Of a stretch of 64,000 bases of DNA, positions 35,146 to 44,519 are shown in pieces (the first letter of the stretch is position 1; each line of letters starts with the position of its first letter). This stretch comes from Arenibacter echinorum (GTDB lineage Bacteria; Bacteroidota; Bacteroidia; Flavobacteriales; Flavobacteriaceae), in contig NZ_QLLN01000001.1 of assembly GCF_003259375.1 (NCBI RefSeq), positions 659,360 through 723,359 on the forward strand, written 5' to 3'. A program made the translations under genes and the position numbers. Below the pieces are notes generated by a model. It did not search any database. It saw nothing but the letters and a program-made list of their open reading frames with translations, and was not told the DNA's origin.

Positions 35146-38019
35146 ATGAAAAATTACGTTCGACTACTTTTATCTTGTTTCGGATTCTTATTGATTGGTT
35201 TTGCCCAAGCTCAAACAGGCGAAATTACTGGTCAGGTACAAGATCAAACTGGAGCTGTACTGCCTGGTGCCTCCATTTTAATAGAAGGCACAAAAAATGG
35301 AACTATGACAGATTTTGATGGAAAATTTAGACTTAGCGGTCTTGATTCTGGAGATTACAAAGTCATAATTTCTTATGTAGGTTTTATAAGAAAGAAAATT
35401 GCTGTGTCAGTTCCGCAATCACAACCTGTATCTGTTTCGCTAGCAGAAGATGCTACGCAATTAGATGATGTTGTTGTTACCGGTGTTTTTGATGCACGAA
35501 GTCGTATGGATGCTTCTGTGGCAATTACAACTATCGGTGCCAAACAATTGGCAAGAGTTGCACCTACTAGTTCAGCAGATTTATTGAAAAATATACCGGG
35601 AGTTTTTGTAAACCAAGCACGGGGAGAAATTTGGAACTCGGTTTATTCAAGAGGACTTTCGGCAAACTCAATTGATAATATTAATGGTTATAGATATGTA
35701 TCCTTACAAGAAGATGGCCTACCTATAACAAATGTGGAATTATTTCCAGATTTATTTTTGAGAGCTGATGCCATGACGGCAAGAGTAGAAGCCGTTAGAG
35801 GTGGTACCGCATCTATTCTTGGTGCAAATGCCCCAGGTGGTATTTTCAACTATGTTTCTAAAATCGGAGGTAATGAATTTGCTGGTGAAGTACGTGCCAA
35901 GTATGGTCTTGAAGGCAATGGAAAGAACCCATATTACAGGGCTGACTTTAATGTTGGTGGACCAATGAGTAATGGTTGGACTTATAATGTTGGAGGTTTC
36001 TTCCGCCAATCGGACGGCGCAAGAGATCGTGGATATCCTGTAAATAAAGGTGGTCAGATAAGAGCTAACTTGGTAAAAAAATATAAAACAGGATTCTTTC
36101 AATTGAACTTAAAATATCTAAATGATAAGAATGATAGAATGGCGTTTATACCATCTACCAATTGGCAAGATCCACAAATTGCAGATGGCTTTTCTAAATA
36201 TGATTCATACGCATTATACGATTTTTCAATAGAAATTCCTTTTAATGAAGAGGGTACAAGAACCATCAATTCTACAGATTTATTACACAACATAGACCGT
36301 TCTATTGGTTTTAATTGGAAACAGGATCTAGGCAATGGTTTTTCTTTAAAGAACGATTTTAAATATTCAAGAAAAGATGATGAAAGAAACGCTACAGCAG
36401 TGGTTACGCCAATAAGCACTACCAGTTTTCTTTTTTATGCAATACCTGGTTTGTTTGCAGGTCCAAATCCTGCCAGAACAGGAACATATCGTTTTGCAGA
36501 TCCGAGAACAGGACAGGAATTTGGTACTGTTCATTTAGCGCCAAATGTAGGTCCAAATGCCGTCCCTGGACCTCCAGCAATTCTTACACCAGGGCCTAAC
36601 AATAATTTTCCTGGATCTAACATTCAACCAAATTCGCTGTTGTTCATGCCATTGTTCTATCAAGATATTGACAGAAATGAAATTGCCAATCAATTGGTGT
36701 TTACTAAAAAAACAGAGAAAAGTAGTTTTAATTTAGGTAGTTTTTATAGCCGTTCTAAATTAGATATTACCAACTGGAGCAAAGGTATGGGTCTAAGTGG
36801 TGGTTTAATTCAAAACCAACCGGTTCCTGCCCAAATTACTTTAGATGCAGACAATGGTCAAACCTATGACGTTACTAGTCCAGAAGGCTTTATGAATGTT
36901 GGATGGACTGGTTCTGATGATGGCGAAACCACACAGGGTATTTTTGCGCTTTTCTTTGGTCATAATTGGAAGATTACAGAAAAACTTACATTGGATTATG
37001 GGATGCGATATGAAGATGTAACCTCTAAAGGTTTTAATTCTATTGGTGTTCCAAATCCACGACAAAATGATCCATCTTTTGGTGGGCTTGATGGAAACCC
37101 GCTTACTCTTTGGGATAACGGTGGTGGTACCGCAGGTGCCCCTGTTAATTACGATTATAAATTAAATAGTTTTTCTTATACCGCAGGTCTTAACTATAAA
37201 TTCAGTGACCAGCAAGCAATTTATGCCAGATTTGCTCGCGGTAATAAAGCACCATCAACTTTCTTCTACCTTGATTTAAATGATGATGCATTGGTAGAAA
37301 ATACACCAGCATTACTGGAAGAAATAACTCAATTTGAAATAGGTTATAAAGTAAATACCGAGAAACTACAATTGGTAGCAACACCTTTTTACAGCAACCT
37401 TAATAATGTACCTAATATTCAAACCTTTTCAAATGAAGATGGTACGAGATATTCACCTCCTTTTCAATTTGCCGAGTATACAACTCTTGGTTTTGAGTTA
37501 GAAACAACCATTAATTTAACTGATAAATGGATGGTAAGAAGTAATGCGGTAATTCAATATGCTAAAGCCGACAAATACACGACTTGGAATGAAGGTAGAG
37601 ATGGACCGGCTGACGATACCATTATTGACTACTCGGGCAACGAAGCAGATAACAGTGCAAACGTAATATTCAATATTAACCCAATTTACAACGGTGAAAA
37701 ATTCTATGCCTCTTTAAACTATAGTTATATGGGAGCAAGACAGGCTAACGTGCCCAATTCATTTCTATTACCAGCATTCGGTAGTGTAGATTTAGCCTTC
37801 GGTTATGATTTTTCCAAAAAATTCGGTTTACAATTGAACATTAACAACGTCTTGGATAAATACGGAATTTTAGGATGGCAAGGACCTGGAGGTTTCCCTG
37901 CTGCACTAAACAGAGATGGTTTTCCACCAGATTTTATCGCCAACAATCCTAACGCTATATTTTCGACCCAAGGAAGCATGCCAAGAGCTTATTTCTTGAC
38001 AGCGACCTATAGATTCTAA
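35146..38019 (+). CDS. TonB-dependent outer-membrane receptor without SusD partner
   Basis: A 957-residue receptor. It has a signal peptide (to about AQAQ, 23), a CarboxypepD_reg-like domain (about 26-112; GEITGQVQDQTGAVLPGASI), a plug domain (from LDDVVVTGVFD, about 110-230) and a beta-barrel ending in the outer-membrane C-terminal Phe (TATYRF). No SusD/RagB gene follows. This points to uptake of a small molecule rather than a glycan. It starts the plus-strand run containing the sulfatase, transporter and catabolic enzymes, so an aromatic or aryl-sulfate ligand is inferred. Confidence 0.9.
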   Translation: MKNYVRLLLSCFGFLLIGFAQAQTGEITGQVQDQTGAVLPGASILIEGTKNGTMTDFDGKFRLSGLDSGDYKVIISYVGFIRKKIAVSVPQSQPVSVSLAEDATQLDDVVVTGVFDARSRMDASVAITTIGAKQLARVAPTSSADLLKNIPGVFVNQARGEIWNSVYSRGLSANSIDNINGYRYVSLQEDGLPITNVELFPDLFLRADAMTARVEAVRGGTASILGANAPGGIFNYVSKIGGNEFAGEVRAKYGLEGNGKNPYYRADFNVGGPMSNGWTYNVGGFFRQSDGARDRGYPVNKGGQIRANLVKKYKTGFFQLNLKYLNDKNDRMAFIPSTNWQDPQIADGFSKYDSYALYDFSIEIPFNEEGTRTINSTDLLHNIDRSIGFNWKQDLGNGFSLKNDFKYSRKDDERNATAVVTPISTTSFLFYAIPGLFAGPNPARTGTYRFADPRTGQEFGTVHLAPNVGPNAVPGPPAILTPGPNNNFPGSNIQPNSLLFMPLFYQDIDRNEIANQLVFTKKTEKSSFNLGSFYSRSKLDITNWSKGMGLSGGLIQNQPVPAQITLDADNGQTYDVTSPEGFMNVGWTGSDDGETTQGIFALFFGHNWKITEKLTLDYGMRYEDVTSKGFNSIGVPNPRQNDPSFGGLDGNPLTLWDNGGGTAGAPVNYDYKLNSFSYTAGLNYKFSDQQAIYARFARGNKAPSTFFYLDLNDDALVENTPALLEEITQFEIGYKVNTEKLQLVATPFYSNLNNVPNIQTFSNEDGTRYSPPFQFAEYTTLGFELETTINLTDKWMVRSNAVIQYAKADKYTTWNEGRDGPADDTIIDYSGNEADNSANVIFNINPIYNGEKFYASLNYSYMGARQANVPNSFLLPAFGSVDLAFGYDFSKKFGLQLNINNVLDKYGILGWQGPGGFPAALNRDGFPPDFIANNPNAIFSTQGSMPRAYFLTATYRF

Positions 38020-38167
38020 TGTATGTTTTTGTTTATTGAATAAGTGTTTTATGCTAAGGATATAGAATTTGAAATTCAATATCCTTAGTTTCTTTAAAAA
38101 AGACAAACCACTATTGGATATTTTACTGACTGTAAATGAAAGTTTTAAATTTAAAAAAAATTGTTTT

Positions 38168-39793
38168 ATGAGAATACTAATTTTAGGAGTTTTTACCCTT
38201 TTCTGCTTTAGTTGTAAAGACGCTGCTACAAACAAAAAAGAGGTTACCCAGCCAGAAAAAAAGCCGAACATAGTTTTGATCATGGCAGACGATATGGGCT
38301 TTTCAGATTTAGGAAACTATGGATCGGAAATAAACACACCCAGCTTAGACCGTCTTGCGAATGAAGGAACAAGACTATCACGTTTTTACACCAATACCAT
38401 TTGTGCCCCTTCTCGCACTAGCTTGCTTACAGGGCAATATCCGCACAAAGCAGGTATGGGTTTTTTCAATGAAGATTTTGGGGTAAAAGGTTATGAAGGT
38501 TACATTAATAAAGAATCCCTTACCCTGGGCGAGGTATTTAAAGAAGGTGGTTATTCAACATACATGGCCGGTAAATGGCACGTAGGTAATGAAAGACCGC
38601 ATTGGCCATTACAACGTGGTTTTGATAATTTCTTTGGTTTTTTAGATGGTGGTGCTAGTTATTTTGATACTAAACCATTACTAAAAGGTCCACCTTCAAC
38701 AGCATTTTTGTATGAAGGCAATGATGTTTATAACATAGAAAAGGAAGATTTTTACCTAACAGATGAACTAACTACAAGAGCTATCGATTTTGTAAAGAAC
38801 AATCCAGAAGAAAAACCATTTCTACTATATATGGCCTATAATTCTCCGCACTGGCCATTACATGCAAAACCAGAAGATATTGCTAAGTATAAAGGAAAAT
38901 ATGACGCTGGTTGGGATGAGCTACGTAAACTACGTTTTGAAAATATAAAAAAGCTAGGACTTGCTGACGAAGATTGGAATCTCTTTAAAGATAAATTATT
39001 ACCAGCTTGGGATAGTTTAACTGCAGAAGAAAAAAGCGAATGGACCCTGAAAATGGAAGTTTATGCCGCTATGGTAGACAATTTGGACCAAAATATCGGA
39101 AAACTATTGAATTATTTAGGTACAACTGGTCAATTGGACAATACCGTTGTTATTTTCCTATCTGACAATGGCGCTGAAAATATGGATGTTGGCAAAATGC
39201 CTTTTACAGTAAAACGAAATGAAGGTCCTGTGGGTACAGCGGGCTCAATGGAATCGTATTCCAAAAAGTGGGCACAGGTGTCTAATAGTCCATTAAGAAG
39301 TTATAAATCATCTCCTTATGAAGGAGGTGTAGCAACACCGTTTATCATACGCTATCCAAATCAAAAAGAAGCTGGAAAGGTAATGAAAGGTGGTAGCCAT
39401 GTGGTAGATATAATGCCCACATTATTGGATATAGCCGGCATTGAATATCCTGAAAGCTATAATGGTGTAACACCTAATCCTCTTGTTGGTGAAAGTTTTT
39501 TACCGCTATTGCAAGGCGAAGATTGGAACAGGGAACAACCTATATGTTTCGAGTGGTTTGGTGATCGCGCGGTATGGCTTGGCGATTTAAAAGGTGTTCA
39601 TCAGTACAACAAAGAGTGGGAATTGTATGACCTTTTTACCGATAGAACCGAATCAAACGATATAGCAGCTTCACAACCTGAAACGATTGCAAAAATGGAT
39701 GCTATTTACAATGAATGGGCAAAAAATAATGGAGTTATTGCATGGTCTGAGGAAATGGGTAAAAAAACACAGTTTAGAAAATCACCACATTAA
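38168..39793 (+). CDS. Lipoprotein sulfatase (S1 family), probable arylsulfatase
   Basis: About 541 residues. The reading frame is open from 38069, but the ATG at 38168 begins a proper lipoprotein signal (MRILILGVFTLFCFSC, Cys16) and was chosen. Metal ligands lie in LIMADDMGFSD. The catalytic Cys79, converted to formylglycine, is in ICAPSRTSLLTG (C-x-P-S-R type). GKWHVG and FLSDNGAE complete the active site. It is lipid-anchored, so it acts in the periplasm or at the outer membrane. It lies between the TonB receptor and an MFS carrier. Removal of sulfate from a phenolic sulfate before inner-membrane transport is inferred; a carbohydrate sulfatase is the main alternative. The formylglycine-generating enzyme must be elsewhere. 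Confidence 0.88.
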   Translation: MRILILGVFTLFCFSCKDAATNKKEVTQPEKKPNIVLIMADDMGFSDLGNYGSEINTPSLDRLANEGTRLSRFYTNTICAPSRTSLLTGQYPHKAGMGFFNEDFGVKGYEGYINKESLTLGEVFKEGGYSTYMAGKWHVGNERPHWPLQRGFDNFFGFLDGGASYFDTKPLLKGPPSTAFLYEGNDVYNIEKEDFYLTDELTTRAIDFVKNNPEEKPFLLYMAYNSPHWPLHAKPEDIAKYKGKYDAGWDELRKLRFENIKKLGLADEDWNLFKDKLLPAWDSLTAEEKSEWTLKMEVYAAMVDNLDQNIGKLLNYLGTTGQLDNTVVIFLSDNGAENMDVGKMPFTVKRNEGPVGTAGSMESYSKKWAQVSNSPLRSYKSSPYEGGVATPFIIRYPNQKEAGKVMKGGSHVVDIMPTLLDIAGIEYPESYNGVTPNPLVGESFLPLLQGEDWNREQPICFEWFGDRAVWLGDLKGVHQYNKEWELYDLFTDRTESNDIAASQPETIAKMDAIYNEWAKNNGVIAWSEEMGKKTQFRKSPH

Positions 39794-39805
39794 ATTATTG
39801 TAGCA

Positions 39806-41017
39806 ATGAAAAAATACTTTTCTTATGAAAATGGAATAGTTACTCTAATGGCCTTGACCTTTGGAGTACTATTTTTTGACCGGTTAGCACTAAATTATTT
39901 AGTACCCTTCGTAGCCAAAGACCTTAATTTAAATAATACTCAAATAGGACTCTTAGCAGGAGTATTGTCTTTGGCTTGGGCTTTTTCAAGTTATTATACT
40001 ACAGCATGGTCAGAGTCTAAGAATAAAAACAAAATCACCTTTCTAATTGCCATCGTTATTTTTTCAGTCTGTTCATTTGGTTCAGGTATGGCTATTGGTT
40101 TTGGTACCTTATTGGTGGCTCGTTTAATTATGGGTTTGGCAGAAGGTCCGGTAATTCCATTGGCGCAAGTCTTTGTGGAACGAGAATCTACACCTAGTAG
40201 ACTTGGTCTTAATGTAGGTATATTACAAGCCGTTGGTGGGGCATTATTTGGTTCTATTTTAGCACCCGTAATTTTGATTCAAATAGCTGAAAATATGGGT
40301 TGGCGCACAGCCTTTTATATTGCAGGTGTTCCTGGTTTGGTATTAGGGCTAATTGCAGCCTTCTACCTTAAAAAATCAACTACAGAAAGTAGGGGCGCTA
40401 AAAACGATACTGGTTTTGCACTAAAAGAAATTTGGGCTTACAAGAATATCAAATGGGGAACTGCTTTAGCTTGCTGCGTCTTTGGTTGGTGGTTTGCTAC
40501 CATACCTTTCATTACCAAATACTTTACTGATGTACAAGGAATGTCTGCTGGTGATATGCAAAAAACCATGGGCCTATTAGGTGTTGCGATGCTTATTTCA
40601 TCTTTATTTTTTCCAGGTATCTCTGACAAGATTGGAAGAAAAAAAGCACTTTATATCGCTGTTGGTCTGGGTATATTCTATCCTTTTGCAGTATATTTTC
40701 TAAATGGGTCTAGTATTCATTTACCAGCAATGTTTTTAAGTTACGCTATGGTAGGTGCAATACCTCTAGTTGCTGCTATAGTGCCTTCTGAAGCCGTTCC
40801 TAATCATTTAAAAGCAAAAGCAATTGGTTTTGTAACTGCGGTTGCAGAAATTGTTGGTGGTGTAATTATTCCTGCCGTATCTGGAGCACTTTCAGATATT
40901 TTTGATGAATCAGCATTTTTATGGGTTGCTGCAGCATTGGCAGTATTAGCCTTATTTTTCTTATCCAAATTAGAGGAAACCAAGGGAAAAGTGTTTGTTG
41001 AGACCGTAAGCAAGTAG
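39806..41017 (+). CDS. MFS transporter, anion/aromatic-acid type
   Basis: A 403-residue inner-membrane carrier with about twelve hydrophobic segments. The loop region reads SDKIGRKKALY between segments 6 and 8, and an LIMGLAEGPVIPLAQ motif lies in segment 4, as in organic-anion and aromatic-acid carriers of the MFS. It follows the sulfatase by 12 bp. In the proposed pathway it takes the desulfated product across the inner membrane. The substrate is inferred from context. Confidence 0.85.
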   Translation: MKKYFSYENGIVTLMALTFGVLFFDRLALNYLVPFVAKDLNLNNTQIGLLAGVLSLAWAFSSYYTTAWSESKNKNKITFLIAIVIFSVCSFGSGMAIGFGTLLVARLIMGLAEGPVIPLAQVFVERESTPSRLGLNVGILQAVGGALFGSILAPVILIQIAENMGWRTAFYIAGVPGLVLGLIAAFYLKKSTTESRGAKNDTGFALKEIWAYKNIKWGTALACCVFGWWFATIPFITKYFTDVQGMSAGDMQKTMGLLGVAMLISSLFFPGISDKIGRKKALYIAVGLGIFYPFAVYFLNGSSIHLPAMFLSYAMVGAIPLVAAIVPSEAVPNHLKAKAIGFVTAVAEIVGGVIIPAVSGALSDIFDESAFLWVAAALAVLALFFLSKLEETKGKVFVETVSK

Positions 41018-41115
41018 ATAAATAGTTTATGAAAAATTAGGTGCCTAGGCATTTTAGTTAAGAGAGAAACTGTTCGTAAATGCAGAAAATCAATTAGTTC
41101 TGAAGCACAAAGATT

Positions 41116-41412
41116 ATGGAAAAGAAAGCAAATAAATATAAATTAAAACTAGAGCTTTTAGAATTACTAAGACCAGATGACAAAGTCTATGATCCTATTG
41201 AATTAGAATTTGGCAACCATGATAATATATTCAATATTATCGAACGTATGAAAAAACGAAACCGTTTTAAAACGGAACAAGATTCGGTAGAATTTGCAAT
41301 TGGACTTAAACTTTTTAGTGAAGTTATGTTAAAGAACAAAGACAATCCACTATTTGAAGATTTTAGACCAGCTTTTGGTGCTATGATGAAAAAATTAAAA
41401 TCAGCGGAATAA
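41116..41412 (+). CDS. DUF3861-family small protein
   Basis: A 98-residue soluble protein. NHDNIFNIIERMKKRN and the tail IGLKLFSEVMLKNKDNPLFEDFRPAFG match the pattern of the DUF3861 family, for which no function is known. It lies 7 bp before the O-methyltransferase gene in the same direction. Confidence 0.75.
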   Translation: MEKKANKYKLKLELLELLRPDDKVYDPIELEFGNHDNIFNIIERMKKRNRFKTEQDSVEFAIGLKLFSEVMLKNKDNPLFEDFRPAFGAMMKKLKSAE

Positions 41413-41418
41413 AAAGGC

Positions 41419-42051
41419 ATGAAAAAGGATTCGAAATTTCTTCAAGTTTTAGCGGCTTATGATGAGCGCATGCAGTCAGAGGATGAGATTATGAAGTCTT
41501 TGCCTGTTGTTGAAGGTATGAAACGGCGTGATGAGTTTTTGTTATCGGTAGGTGAAGATGCTGCCGTTTTTATGAATACCTTATTAAAATCAGCTAAATC
41601 AAAAACGATATTAGAAATAGGAACATCTTATGGCTATTCTACCCTATGGTTGGCAGAGGCAGCAAGAGAAAATGACGGCATTGTAATTACGTTAGAGGCC
41701 GATGAAACCAAAGTAACATACGCTAAACATAAATTGAATGAAGCGGGTCTTTCGGAATATGTTGATTTTAGAGTGGGTGATGCTTTAGCGCTTATGAAAG
41801 AAGCAAAAGAGTCTTTTGATTTTGTTTTAGTAGATGTTTGGAAAGAATTATACCTGCCTTGCTTTGAATTATTTTATCCTAAATTAAAAAATAAGGCTTG
41901 GGTGGTTGCAGATAATATGATATTCCCGGCACAATCAATTGAAGAAACAAAACGCTATCAAAACCGAATACGTAATACAGGAGTTTTCTCTTCAGTATTA
42001 TTGCCTATTGGAAGCGGAATGGAATTGAGTCAATACGAACAAATAAAATAG
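41419..42051 (+). CDS. Class I SAM-dependent O-methyltransferase (catechol-type)
   Basis: A 210-residue methyltransferase of the catechol/caffeoyl-CoA O-methyltransferase type. The SAM motif is ILEIGTSYGYSTLWLA (about 66-81), followed by the acidic ligand in ITLEADE and metal-site residues in FVLVDVW and VVADNM. It contains no signal peptide. The family methylates catecholic hydroxyls. In a catabolic cluster it could block a catechol from cleavage, detoxify it or act on an unrelated substrate. It is separated from the dioxygenase gene by 280 bp, so it may belong to a different transcript. Confidence 0.85.
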   Translation: MKKDSKFLQVLAAYDERMQSEDEIMKSLPVVEGMKRRDEFLLSVGEDAAVFMNTLLKSAKSKTILEIGTSYGYSTLWLAEAARENDGIVITLEADETKVTYAKHKLNEAGLSEYVDFRVGDALALMKEAKESFDFVLVDVWKELYLPCFELFYPKLKNKAWVVADNMIFPAQSIEETKRYQNRIRNTGVFSSVLLPIGSGMELSQYEQIK

Positions 42052-42332
42052 GTTTTATGAAAAGGTTTAATTAACGAAAAGCATAAATAGATAATTGGTA
42101 ATAGTTCAGCGTAATCGAGACCTAATATGTAAAATTGGTCTTAAGCACTAAATCAGTCACCTTCTTATCTTAAGCAGATTTTAGCTTAAAATGAATAATT
42201 TAAACCAAATAAACCTTGCAATAAATATAAATATAATTGATTTAGAATAGTACATCCCTCTTAATGATTCAGAATTTGAGTGAGTATAAAGTAAATTTGT
42301 AATACTAAAGAAAGAATAAAAAAATTTATAAA

Positions 42333-43325
42333 ATGGCAAAAAACCCACATTATTTTTCGCAAATGGCCCATGTTGAGGTCTTAACCAAAGACCTTGAAAA
42401 ATCGGTACATTTTTTTGGTGATATTGTTGGAATGGATATTACAGGAAGAGAAGAAGGTTCGGTTTATTTAAGAGCTTGGGGAGATTATTTTCATCATACC
42501 TTAAAATTGACGCAAAGCGACAAGTCTGGACTTGGACATATTGGGTGGAGAGCGGATAGCCCAGAGGCTTTAGAAGAAGCTGTTGAATATTTGGAAAGTA
42601 TTGGTGCCGGCAGAGGTTGGTATGATGGTGACCTAGGTCATGGTAAAGCTTTTAAATTTCAATCTCCTGAAGGCCATATGCATGAAGTTTTTTGGGATGT
42701 ACAATGGCTTCGAGAAGAAGGTGAACGTGGTAGTGTGTATGCAGATCGATATGCTAGCAATCGTTTACAAGGTGCCAATCCTAGAAGATTTGATCATGTA
42801 ACATATATGGTATCAAAAGGTGCTTACCCTGCTGAAAAAGCATTTTGGAAAGCTTTAGGATTTAAAAATCCGGATGAAATTCGTATTTCAGATGAAATAC
42901 CCCCAATTGGAGGTTTACATACCCTTGCAAACTTATCACATGACATTGCCATCTTTACAGACCCGAATATAGAACCAAATCAAGCAGTTTTAAATCATAT
43001 TTGTTGGAATGTTGATAGTCGTGAAGAGGTACTTTTAGCTTTAGACTATTTTATAGAAAAGGGGTATAAGAGTGTTATGGGTGCACCAACAAGACATAAG
43101 GCAGATGAAGGTTTCTTTATCTACATTGTTGATCCAGGAAGTGGAATTTTATTTGAATTCTATGCTTGTGCTAGATTGGTGTTTGCACCTGATCATTTAG
43201 ATGTTCATTATTTAAAAGATAACCCAAATGATGCATGGGGTTCTGTAAATCCGTTTGCAGAAATGGCGAAAGGTAAAAAACTTGGACTATCTGATGATGG
43301 TACAGTGAAACCTGTAGATATTTAA
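42333..43325 (+). CDS. Type I extradiol (VOC-fold) ring-cleavage dioxygenase
   Basis: A 330-residue two-domain vicinal-oxygen-chelate protein. The N-terminal domain (about 8-125) is structural. The C-terminal domain (about 150-285) carries the 2-His-1-carboxylate iron triad expected for catechol 2,3-dioxygenase-type enzymes: H155 (RRFDHVTY), H222 (LNHICWNV) and E275 (ILFEFYA). It would cleave a catechol or hydroquinone ring next to the hydroxyl pair using Fe(II) or Mn(II) and O2. It is the first gene of a tight group with the hydrolase (38 bp), flavin monooxygenase (40 bp) and FAH-family gene (15 bp). The natural substrate is unknown. Confidence 0.88.
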   Translation: MAKNPHYFSQMAHVEVLTKDLEKSVHFFGDIVGMDITGREEGSVYLRAWGDYFHHTLKLTQSDKSGLGHIGWRADSPEALEEAVEYLESIGAGRGWYDGDLGHGKAFKFQSPEGHMHEVFWDVQWLREEGERGSVYADRYASNRLQGANPRRFDHVTYMVSKGAYPAEKAFWKALGFKNPDEIRISDEIPPIGGLHTLANLSHDIAIFTDPNIEPNQAVLNHICWNVDSREEVLLALDYFIEKGYKSVMGAPTRHKADEGFFIYIVDPGSGILFEFYACARLVFAPDHLDVHYLKDNPNDAWGSVNPFAEMAKGKKLGLSDDGTVKPVDI

Positions 43326-43363
43326 AATATCCTTTTTAAGAGAAATTAAAAAATTATAAAACT

Positions 43364-44479
43364 ATGTGGCATTTTTTTCCGGGCAAATATATGCCTTCGT
43401 ACCAAGTAAATAGAGCGTTGACCCAAGCCCATTATGGCGGTGGTGAATTTGCAGAAATTTTGGAAGTAGCAGGTAATATTGACCCAGACAATAGAGAGAC
43501 CTTTAATATAGCTTGGTTAAACAAAGGCAACGAAGTTTATGAATGGGCAGAAGATTACGAGAATAAGAAAGCTTTTGTTTCTGCAAGAAGAACCTATTTA
43601 AGAGCGTTCAATTATTTGCGTACGGCAGAGTTTTTCATGAATCTACATGATGACCGAAAAATTAAGACCTACGTGAAAGCACGTCAGGCATTTATTAATG
43701 CAACAAAATACTTTGACGAGAAACCAATAACAGTAGAAGTCCCTTTTGAAGGTTCTTTTTTACCTGGGTATCTTTTCAAGCCTAAGGGCGTAAAAAACCC
43801 ACCAGTAATGGTCATGTTTGGAGGATTAGATAGTTTGGCTGAAGAACTCTATTTTGGAATTGGAGACCATTTAATGGAAAGAGGCATCGCTTTATTAGCT
43901 ATGGACGGACCAGGTCAAGGCGCAGCTTTACGTTTAAACCACATTCATTCTAGACACGATTATAATGTGGCTGGCACAGCTGTTCTAGACTGGGTTTTAG
44001 AAAACTTAAAAGATGAAGTTGACACTACAAGTGTTGGCATTGCAGGTGTTTCTATGGGAGGTTATATGGCCGCACGGTGTGCAGCTTTTGAACCGCGTTT
44101 TAAGGTATGTATGATTTTTGGAGCCGTTTGGTCTTATTATTCCGTTTGGGCTGGGCGTAGTGGCAAACATCCACTTGCTGAAATTGTACAGCATATTATG
44201 GATGAAGACACCTACGAAGGTGTGCTTAAAAAACTAGAAGGTTTTACTCTAGAAAATGGCGTTGCAGAAAAAATTTCAATGCCTACATTCATTATGCATG
44301 GTGGTGGCGATAAGCAAAATTTTGCGGAGCATGCCATCACACTAGAAAAGCATCTTACCTGTGAACATAAAATGAAAATTGTACCAGATGGAGAAAGTGG
44401 TGCGCAACATTGTCAAGTAGATAATTTCATGCCTACATTAGATATGTACGATTGGATTGCAGAAAAAATTCATGCGTAA
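43364..44479 (+). CDS. Alpha/beta hydrolase, candidate C-C bond hydrolase
   Basis: A 371-residue hydrolase with a helical N-terminal cap (about 1-120) and an alpha/beta core. The nucleophile elbow is GVSMGG (S230) and the catalytic His lies in GAQHCQ near the C-terminus; DGPGQG (181-186) forms the oxyanion region. The long cap and DGPGQG motif resemble the DUF1100/FrsA-like group that includes 2,6-dihydroxypseudooxynicotine hydrolase, a C-C hydrolase. It lies directly after the extradiol dioxygenase, so hydrolysis of the ring-cleavage product or removal of an acyl side chain is inferred. A simple esterase is possible. Confidence 0.82.
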   Translation: MWHFFPGKYMPSYQVNRALTQAHYGGGEFAEILEVAGNIDPDNRETFNIAWLNKGNEVYEWAEDYENKKAFVSARRTYLRAFNYLRTAEFFMNLHDDRKIKTYVKARQAFINATKYFDEKPITVEVPFEGSFLPGYLFKPKGVKNPPVMVMFGGLDSLAEELYFGIGDHLMERGIALLAMDGPGQGAALRLNHIHSRHDYNVAGTAVLDWVLENLKDEVDTTSVGIAGVSMGGYMAARCAAFEPRFKVCMIFGAVWSYYSVWAGRSGKHPLAEIVQHIMDEDTYEGVLKKLEGFTLENGVAEKISMPTFIMHGGGDKQNFAEHAITLEKHLTCEHKMKIVPDGESGAQHCQVDNFMPTLDMYDWIAEKIHA

Positions 44480-44519
44480 TAGCTTGTTTCCCTAGGTAAT
44501 AATATTAAAAGTTCTAATT

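Noticed and set aside
35146..39793. A polysaccharide utilisation locus around the TonB receptor and sulfatase
   Set aside because: No SusD, glycoside hydrolase or polysaccharide lyase is nearby; all other enzymes are of aromatic-degradation types.
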